The notes beneath the pieces were generated by a model, which worked only from the letters and a program-made list of their open reading frames with translations, ran no database searches and was not told the origin of the DNA. The position numbers and the translations under genes were made by a program. 12,532 nt of DNA from an uncultured Spirochaetia bacterium. GTDB lineage: Bacteria > Spirochaetota > UBA4802 > JAGODF01. The DNA lies in assembly GCA_937967705.1 (NCBI GenBank), contig CALCJG010000294.1, forward strand, positions 1 through 12,532. The letters run 5' to 3'. This document shows positions 7,497-12,532 of the stretch, one piece after another (position 1 is the stretch's first letter; each line of letters starts with the position of its first letter).

Positions 7497-9362
7497 ATGA
7501 TTATTATAGAAAACCTGACAAAATCCTTCGGCACACAGCTCCTTTTCAGCGATATAAGCTTTTCCCTGGGACGGCGTGAGCGCCTCGGTCTTGTGGGCCG
7601 CAACGGACACGGGAAGACCACCCTTTTCCGTCTTATCATCGGGGAAGAGCATCCGGACGCCGGTTCCGTGACAATACCCAAACACTACCGGGTGGGTCAT
7701 GTCAGCCAGCATCTCCATTTTACACGCCCCACACTACTGGAAGAAGGATGCCTGGGTCTTCCGGAGGATCAGAGGTTCGAGGTCTGGCAGGTGGAGAAAA
7801 TACTCTCCGGTCTGGGATTTACCACCTCGGACTTTAAACGTCATCCCAGGGAATTCTCCGGCGGATACCAGGTTCGTCTCAATCTGGCAAAGACACTGGT
7901 CTCGGCACCCCATCTGCTCCTTCTGGACGAGCCCACGAACTATCTGGACATCACCTCCATTCGCTGGCTCTCCCAGTTTCTCAGGACCTGGCCCAACGAG
8001 ATGATGCTCATCACCCATGACCGTTCCTTCATGGACACAGTAACCACCCATATCCTGGGAATTCATCGCTGCAAAATCAAAAAGGTTGCCGGCAATACGG
8101 AAAAGCTCTATGAGCAGATCATCCGGGAGGAGGAGATCCACGAGAAAACCCGGATAAATGATGAGAAGAAAAGGAAGGAGATGGAGATTTTCATAAGCCG
8201 GTTCCGCGCCAAAGCCCGGCTGGCCAATCTCGTCCAGTCCCGTGTCAAGGCCCTGCAAAAAAAGGAGAAACTGGATAAGCTGGAAAAGGTCAAAGACCTG
8301 GATTTCGACTTTCTCTTTGCCCCCATGCCGGGAAAATTTCTCCTCTCATCGGAGGATATCTCCTTTTCCTACGATGCCTCATCGTCACCGCTCATAGATG
8401 GTTTCAGCCTCTCCGTCGGCAGAAGCGACCGCATATGCATCATAGGGAAAAACGGCAAAGGGAAAACCACCCTGTTGAAACTCCTGGCCGAAGAGCTGAC
8501 CCCTCTTTCCGGCCGCATCAACAACAGCCCCAACCTGCGTTCTTCCTGCTTTGTCCAGACACACACAAGCATGCTGGAGGACCATCGGACCGTTGAAGAG
8601 GAGATACTGGCCTCCGATCCTCTGGGCAACAGGGAAAGGGCCCGGACCATCAGCGGGGCGATGATGTTTGAAGGGGATCACGCCCTGAAGAAGATAAAAG
8701 TCCTCTCCGGAGGGGAACGCAGCCGTGTCCTTTTAGGAAAGATGCTGGTCACTCCCTCGAACCTGCTCCTTCTTGATGAGCCAACAAATCACCTGGACAT
8801 GCAGTCCTGCGACGCCCTTCTGGAAGCCCTGGACAGCTTCGACGGGGCCATCATTATGGTGACCCACAACGAGATGTTCCTGCACGCGCTGGCTAACAGG
8901 ATCATCGCCTTCGACCGGGACAGCATACGGGTCTTCGAGGGAAGCTATCAAGATTTTCTGGATCGAATCGGATGGGAAGACGAGGAAGACAAGACAAGGC
9001 AGGCAACTCCCGAATCTGCCACCCCAAACCGTTCCTTCAATAAAAAGGATCTTAGAAAAATGCGATCCGACATACTCGCCCGCCGCTCCCAGGTCATCAA
9101 ACCCCTGGAAAACAGAAGCCGGGAACTGGAAGAGGCCATCGCGAAACTGGAAGAAAGAATCAGTGCTGCCAACAGGCTTCTAGTGGAAGCATCGAAGAAG
9201 GGTGAAGGCCAGCGAATCACTTCGCTTTCCAGGGAAATCCATGCTCTACAGAAAGAGAATGATGCCTGTTATGAAGAACTGGAAAAGGTAACCGATCAGT
9301 TGGAAAAGGGAAGCCGGCAATTCGATGAGGAGATCGCCTCACTGGAAAAGACCGCCGATTGA
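7497..9362 (+). CDS. ABC-F family ATPase (Uup/YheS-like, ribosome-associated)
   Basis: A 621-residue soluble protein with two ATPase domains and no membrane segments. It belongs to the ABC-F group, whose characterised members bind the ribosomal E site and act as translation factors or ribosome protection proteins. NBD1 has Walker A GRNGHGKT (34-41), signature FSGGY (120-124), Walker B with D144/E145, and H174. NBD2 has GKNGKGKT (317-324), LSGGE (403-407), D427/E428 and H457. Both sites look competent for ATP hydrolysis. The charged inter-domain linker at about 205-270 is the ABC-F hallmark. Walker A to signature is 86 residues in both domains, so the long Arm insertion of EttA is absent. The C-terminus, about 515-615, is a charged coiled coil resembling the Uup C-terminal domain. 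I cannot say whether it is a housekeeping factor or confers antibiotic resistance. Its stop lies one base from the convergent HDAC gene. Confidence 0.93.
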   Translation: MIIIENLTKSFGTQLLFSDISFSLGRRERLGLVGRNGHGKTTLFRLIIGEEHPDAGSVTIPKHYRVGHVSQHLHFTRPTLLEEGCLGLPEDQRFEVWQVEKILSGLGFTTSDFKRHPREFSGGYQVRLNLAKTLVSAPHLLLLDEPTNYLDITSIRWLSQFLRTWPNEMMLITHDRSFMDTVTTHILGIHRCKIKKVAGNTEKLYEQIIREEEIHEKTRINDEKKRKEMEIFISRFRAKARLANLVQSRVKALQKKEKLDKLEKVKDLDFDFLFAPMPGKFLLSSEDISFSYDASSSPLIDGFSLSVGRSDRICIIGKNGKGKTTLLKLLAEELTPLSGRINNSPNLRSSCFVQTHTSMLEDHRTVEEEILASDPLGNRERARTISGAMMFEGDHALKKIKVLSGGERSRVLLGKMLVTPSNLLLLDEPTNHLDMQSCDALLEALDSFDGAIIMVTHNEMFLHALANRIIAFDRDSIRVFEGSYQDFLDRIGWEDEEDKTRQATPESATPNRSFNKKDLRKMRSDILARRSQVIKPLENRSRELEEAIAKLEERISAANRLLVEASKKGEGQRITSLSREIHALQKENDACYEELEKVTDQLEKGSRQFDEEIASLEKTAD

Positions 9363-9363
9363 C

Positions 9364-10305
9364 TCAGGACGCCTGCATTCCCTCCATCATCTGCACTACG
9401 CTCTCCGATAGAGCCTCAAGATTATACCCTCCCTCCAGCACAGCAATCATTCTTCCTTCGGCATATTTGAGTGCCAGTTCCTTGAGGCAGACGGTAAAAG
9501 CATGAAAACTCGCTGTTGAGAGTTTGATGGCCGCGAGATAATCAGCCCGGTGTGCATCAAACCCCGCCGAGATCAGGATACACTCAGGCTTATAGGATTC
9601 CAGCTGGGGAAGGATCTGCTTTTGAAAAGCCTCCTGATACTCAGAATCCCCGCTTCCGCGTTCCATGGGTATATTGAGCGTAAATCCAAGACCCCGCCCC
9701 CTTCCCCTTTCTGTAGATGCCCCCGAACCAGGGAAATGAGGATATTGATGCAGGCTCATATAATAGACGGAATCATCCTCTTCGAAGGAATGCTGGGTAC
9801 CGTTCCCATGATGCACATCCCAGTCAACGATGGCAATCCTTTCCAGTTTATACCTGGCCTTAAGATAGCGCGCCATAATGGCAATATTGTTGAAGAGGCA
9901 GAACCCCAGTGCCTCATCCCTCTCCGCATGATGCCCCGGCGGCCGGACCGAGCAAAACCCGTTCTCCGCCTCCCCGGACATCACGGCATCACACATATTG
10001 AGGCATCCCCCGACCGCATGGAGGGCCACCTCGAAGGACCTGGGGCAGATAAAGGTGTCCATATCCAGCGCTATGAACCCGCTCTCCACCTGGCGCTTTA
10101 CTTTTTTAATATAGGATGGGTCATGATTCAACTCCACATAATGCAAATCCGCCTCTGTTGCCCTGATTTTTATCAGATCCCCGAAAAAGGAGCATTTTTT
10201 GAGCCTTGAATCTATAGCCGTCAGCCGCTCGGGATTTTCCGGATGCCCCAGGCCGGTTTTATGTTCCAGGAAAATCGGGTCATAGAGATACGCTGTTTTA
10301 CTCAT
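9364..10305 (-). CDS. Histone deacetylase family protein (zinc amidohydrolase, class II-like)
   Basis: A 313-residue zinc hydrolase of the arginase/deacetylase fold. Bacterial relatives remove acetyl groups from proteins, polyamines or other small amides; the substrate here is unknown. The N-terminal signature GHPENPERL is at 20-28. The active-site tandem histidines are H125/H126 in RPPGHHAE. The zinc ligands are D163 and H165 in DWDVHHGNGT, and D250 in SAGFDAH. The transition-state tyrosine Y294 is present in EGGYN, so the enzyme should be catalytically competent. Length and motifs fit the single-domain bacterial class II-like group rather than acetoin-utilisation AcuC. No signal peptide is seen. 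The ATG at 10303-10305 has AGGA seven bases upstream and lies just downstream of a good promoter. The gene converges on ABC-F and diverges from the SRPBCC-XPB pair. Confidence 0.93.
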   Translation of the reverse strand: MSKTAYLYDPIFLEHKTGLGHPENPERLTAIDSRLKKCSFFGDLIKIRATEADLHYVELNHDPSYIKKVKRQVESGFIALDMDTFICPRSFEVALHAVGGCLNMCDAVMSGEAENGFCSVRPPGHHAERDEALGFCLFNNIAIMARYLKARYKLERIAIVDWDVHHGNGTQHSFEEDDSVYYMSLHQYPHFPGSGASTERGRGRGLGFTLNIPMERGSGDSEYQEAFQKQILPQLESYKPECILISAGFDAHRADYLAAIKLSTASFHAFTVCLKELALKYAEGRMIAVLEGGYNLEALSESVVQMMEGMQAS

Positions 10306-10325
10306 GGCACCATCCTATAAGGGAT

Positions 10326-10354
10326 GTTATAAGACCACAACAGCCTTAAATCAA
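10326..10354 (-). promoter_or_regulatory. Sigma-70-like promoter for the HDAC-family gene
   Basis: On the minus strand TTGATT (10349-10354) and TATAAC (10326-10331) are separated by exactly 17 bases, and the -10 box matches consensus at five of six positions. The predicted transcript starts near 10319, only about 14 bases before the ATG. That leader just fits the AGGA binding site and makes this start codon convincing. Confidence 0.5.
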
Positions 10355-10381
10355 CAAAATTCTCAACATTACATTTATGGT

Positions 10382-10410
10382 TTGACAAAATAGTGCCTAA
10401 AACCGATAAA
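10382..10410 (+). promoter_or_regulatory. Sigma-70-like promoter for the SRPBCC-XPB operon
   Basis: A consensus -35 box TTGACA (10382-10387) is followed after exactly 17 bases by GATAAA (10405-10410), four of six matches to the -10 consensus. Transcription would start near 10417, leaving a leader of about 115 bases before the ATG at 10533. It is the best plus-strand promoter in the window, and its -35 box lies 27 bases from that of the divergent HDAC promoter. Confidence 0.6.
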
Positions 10411-10532
10411 TAGCCTCGTAAAATGCTACCTATCCTAAAGGCTCACGAGGGATGACCATTTCGAAAAAAATCGAGAGGCCCCCTCATCACAGGGCCCATT
10501 CAATGGTAAAAAAGGTTTTCAGGACATCATAG
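10411..10532 (+). promoter_or_regulatory. Structured leader of the SRPBCC-XPB operon
   Basis: This untranslated or leader region has several pairing blocks: CCTCGT (10414-10419) with ACGAGG (10445-10450); GATGA (10451-10455) with TCATC (10484-10488), enclosing a TTTCGA/TCGAGA hairpin with an A6 loop (10459-10476); and GGCCC (10477-10481) with GGGCC (10492-10496). The last two overlap in their loops and flanks, so they may compete. A perfect palindrome, CCATT-C-AATGG, occupies 10496-10506. I do not recognise a known riboswitch. The ribosome binding site AGGA (10521-10524) is eight bases before the ATG at 10533. Confidence 0.4.
10452..10532 (+). CDS. Putative 26-aa leader ORF abutting the SRPBCC-like gene
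   Basis: An ATG at 10452 opens a 26-codon frame that ends in TAG at 10530-10532, directly touching the ATG of the next gene. The peptide is basic and starts MTISKKIERPPHHR. GAGG lies immediately before the ATG, probably too close for good initiation; AAAGG is 11 bases away. A 10-codon frame at 10423-10455 (MLPILKAHEG) ends in a TGA that overlaps this ATG as ATGA. The arrangement suggests a coupled chain, but frames this short occur by chance and no homology is recognised. Confidence 0.25.
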   Translation: MTISKKIERPPHHRAHSMVKKVFRTS

Positions 10533-10979
10533 ATGATCAACCTCTCAGAAACCAAGTCCTTCAGCTGCGGGAAAGAAGCGATCTTCGAAATCATTGAAGA
10601 TATAAGGAAGCTGGGACTCATTAAAAAGGAGATGAAAAATCTCTCTGTTGCTCGTGAAGAACCCGGACTTCAGATAGTCGACACGGAGATGATCTTTTTC
10701 CCGCTGAAGATACGCTCCCGACTCCAATATACAACACGCCCTGAGAGATATACCGAACTAAAGCAAATCAAGGGACTATTCAAACAATACCTCTGCGAAT
10801 ACACCATTACGGACACCGGACTGAAAAGCGATTTGCGTATCAGTCTGAAGATCAAGCTTCCTTTTTTTCCCCTCGGGTTCATTATATCGCAGCTATATAA
10901 ACCCATCTGCAAATTACGCCTCTACAGAGAGTTTTCCGTAATCGGAAAAATGATAAAACAGCAAAAGGGCAATGTCTAA
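10533..10979 (+). CDS. Small SRPBCC/START-like protein (coenzyme Q-binding or cyclase-like fold), function unknown
   Basis: A 148-residue basic protein without signal peptide. The N-terminal pattern (a strand with SETKSFSC, then the helix EAIFEIIEDIRKLG), alternating predicted strands at about 35-115 and a long amphipathic C-terminal helix at about 118-142 resemble the helix-grip fold of SRPBCC/START proteins, which bind hydrophobic ligands in a central cavity. This is fold-level pattern recognition; no diagnostic residues fix a function or ligand. The C-terminal helix is hydrophobic at its start (PLGFIISQLY), so membrane contact is possible. The ATG at 10533 has AGGA eight bases upstream. 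The last eight bases overlap the XPB start, implying coupled translation and perhaps a shared role, but no link of this family to XPB is known to me. Confidence 0.75.
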   Translation: MINLSETKSFSCGKEAIFEIIEDIRKLGLIKKEMKNLSVAREEPGLQIVDTEMIFFPLKIRSRLQYTTRPERYTELKQIKGLFKQYLCEYTITDTGLKSDLRISLKIKLPFFPLGFIISQLYKPICKLRLYREFSVIGKMIKQQKGNV

Positions 10980-12532
10980 GCCATTAATTGTCCAGAGCGA
11001 TAACACCCTGCTTCTTGAGGTGGATAATCCGGATTTTGAAAATGTCCGGGATTCCATCTCGCCCTTCGCCGAACTGGAGAAGAGTCCCGAGCATATACAT
11101 ACATACCGTATATCATCCCTCTCCCTCTGGAACGCAGCGGCCTCAGGGCTAAAAGCGGAAGAGATCATCAAAACCCTCGTCAGCTACTCCCGCTATGAGG
11201 TTCCTCAGATTGTTTTGACCTCCATAAGGGAGCAGATGAAGCGTTACGGTCTTCTTCAGCTGGTCAAGGAGGATTCCTCACTCATTCTTACCTCCCGGGA
11301 CCCCCTGATCCTCACGGAGATATCAGCCGATAAACGCATACAGCAATTCATTGAAAAAAAACTCGATGACGCCCGTATTGAAATCAAGGGTCATTTCCGG
11401 GGTCATGTCAAGCAGGCCCTCATCCGTCTGGGTTTCCCGGTCGAGGACCTGGCAGGTTACGAAGACGGCGATCCCTGCCCCATCGATCTTCGTGAAGATG
11501 CTTCCGGTCCCCATCCTTTTGTTATGCGTGATTATCAACAGAGCTCCATTAACGCCTTTTACCGGAGCGGGGGTGCCGAAGGGGGTAGCGGCGTGATTGT
11601 CCTCCCCTGTGGTGCGGGTAAAACCATCGTGGGAATGGGCGTCATGTCCCTCCTGAAAACCGAGACCCTCATCCTCGTTACCAATACCGTAGCCCTCCGC
11701 CAGTGGAAGGAGGAACTGATCGAGAAGACTACAATTACAGAAGATCTGATCGGTGAATACTCCGGGGAGAAGAAGGAGATCAAGCCAATTACCATAGCCA
11801 CCTATAACATCCTCACTTATCGTAAGAAGAAAGGGGAGGATTTCCTTCATTTTAATATCTTTATGTCCAAGAACTGGGGACTGATCATCTATGATGAGGT
11901 CCACCTGCTGCCGGCCCCCGTTTTCCGCATGACCTCAGAGATACAGTCCAAACGCCGGCTCGGCCTTACAGCCACGCTGATCAGGGAAGACGGCCTTGAG
12001 ACCGATGTCTTCAGCCTCATCGGTCCCAAGAAGTACGATCTACCCTGGAAAATTCTGGAAAAATCCTGCTGGATCGCCGAAGCCCTTTGCACCGAGATCC
12101 GCCTGGACCTCCCTGAGGATCTCCGGGCTCAGTATGCCATAGCCAAGGACCGGGATAAATTCCGCATCGCCTCGGAGAATGAGAAAAAAAACGATATCGT
12201 CAGCATAATCATGAAGCATCACCAGGATTCTAATATATTAATCATCGGGCAGTACATTTCTCAGCTGGAAAAGATTGCTGTCCGCTTCCATCTGCCTCTG
12301 ATCACCGGAAGCACTCCCATCACCGAGCGTGAATTGCTGTATGCCCAGTTCCGCAAAGGGCAACTGCGTATCCTCGTTGTTTCCAAAGTAGCCAATTTCT
12401 CTCTGGATCTCCCGGACGCCAACGTGGCCATTCAGATATCCGGGACCTTCGGTTCCCGGCAGGAGGAAGCGCAGCGCCTCGGGCGGATACTGCGGCCCAA
12501 GCCCGATGAAAACCGGGCCTTTTTCTACACCA
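10972..12532 (+). CDS. xpb: DNA repair helicase XPB (Rad25/ERCC3 family), 3' end missing
   Basis: A superfamily 2 ATP-dependent 3'-5' DNA helicase of the bacterial XPB type, a relative of the TFIIH and archaeal enzymes. The 520 codons present run off the right edge; mycobacterial XPB is about 550 residues, so roughly 30 or more are missing. The N-terminal region, about 1-190, includes IVQSDNTLLLEVD and the helical stretch with LVSYSRYEVPQ typical of bacterial XPB. Then come Walker A PCGAGKT (212-218), DEVH box (308-311), motif III GLTATL (331-336) followed directly by the XPB-specific RED triplet R338-E339-D340, and motif VI QRLGRILR (501-508). All helicase motifs are intact. The start at 10972 is fixed by in-frame stops just upstream (TGA, TAA); AAAGGG lies very close to the ATG. 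It overlaps the SRPBCC-like gene by eight bases and probably relies on coupling. A DNA repair role is inferred from the family. Confidence 0.96.
   Translation, partial: MSKPLIVQSDNTLLLEVDNPDFENVRDSISPFAELEKSPEHIHTYRISSLSLWNAAASGLKAEEIIKTLVSYSRYEVPQIVLTSIREQMKRYGLLQLVKEDSSLILTSRDPLILTEISADKRIQQFIEKKLDDARIEIKGHFRGHVKQALIRLGFPVEDLAGYEDGDPCPIDLREDASGPHPFVMRDYQQSSINAFYRSGGAEGGSGVIVLPCGAGKTIVGMGVMSLLKTETLILVTNTVALRQWKEELIEKTTITEDLIGEYSGEKKEIKPITIATYNILTYRKKKGEDFLHFNIFMSKNWGLIIYDEVHLLPAPVFRMTSEIQSKRRLGLTATLIREDGLETDVFSLIGPKKYDLPWKILEKSCWIAEALCTEIRLDLPEDLRAQYAIAKDRDKFRIASENEKKNDIVSIIMKHHQDSNILIIGQYISQLEKIAVRFHLPLITGSTPITERELLYAQFRKGQLRILVVSKVANFSLDLPDANVAIQISGTFGSRQEEAQRLGRILRPKPDENRAFFYT

Noticed and set aside
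9550..10209. 219-codon open frame on the plus strand inside the HDAC gene
   Set aside because: It is the antisense of the conserved catalytic region, with no family features.
10411..10532. Known riboswitch (c-di-GMP-I, guanidine, fluoride, SAM, TPP) in the XPB operon leader
   Set aside because: The diagnostic conserved blocks of these classes are not seen; only generic stems are visible.
11323..11904. 193-codon open frame on the minus strand inside the XPB gene
   Set aside because: It is antisense to the helicase core and has no supporting motif.
1..12532. CRISPR array, tRNA, rRNA, insertion sequence or attachment site
   Set aside because: No regularly spaced repeats, cloverleaf, transposase or flanking inverted and direct repeats were found on either strand by reading.

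Overview
The window looks like chromosomal DNA from a bacterium with balanced base composition, by eye slightly above half G+C. A bacterial XPB helicase, a PreP-type M16C peptidase, a class II-like histone deacetylase family protein and a short Nif3 protein together fit a free-living spirochaete (Spirochaetota) best. This assignment is inferred from gene content and is not proven; XPB alone would also fit Actinobacteria. I see no insertion sequence, phage gene, CRISPR array, rRNA or tRNA, and every large gene has an intact reading frame.

Layout, left to right. (1) 1-3345, plus strand: a possible 3' tail of a preceding gene, perhaps the RND adaptor, then a complete RND inner-membrane efflux pump. 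(2) 3373-7278, minus strand: a Nif3/DUF34 protein (upstream) and a large PreP-like M16C zinc metallopeptidase (downstream). The 162-bp spacer between them holds a stem-loop, a 25-codon ORF with a strong ribosome binding site and a weak candidate promoter. (3) 7279-7496: a divergent promoter region. (4) 7497-9362, plus strand: an ABC-F ATPase that meets, tail to tail with one base between stops, (5) 9364-10305, minus strand: a histone deacetylase/amidohydrolase family enzyme. (6) 10306-10532: a second divergent region with good sigma-70-like promoters facing both ways and a long, foldable leader containing two tiny ORFs. (7) 10533 to the right edge, plus strand: a small SRPBCC-like protein whose end overlaps the start of an XPB/Rad25-type DNA helicase, which runs off the window.

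Most of the genes are housekeeping or stress functions: drug or lipid export, peptide clearance, ribosome-associated ATPase, deacetylation and DNA repair. They do not form one pathway. The most unusual part is the right end: a strong promoter, then a structured leader with a chain of touching small ORFs, then an unassigned SRPBCC-like gene translationally overlapped with XPB. The small ORF in front of the M16C peptidase is a similar arrangement at a second locus. These two leaders and the SRPBCC-XPB pairing are the best candidates for undescribed biology here; everything else fits known families.
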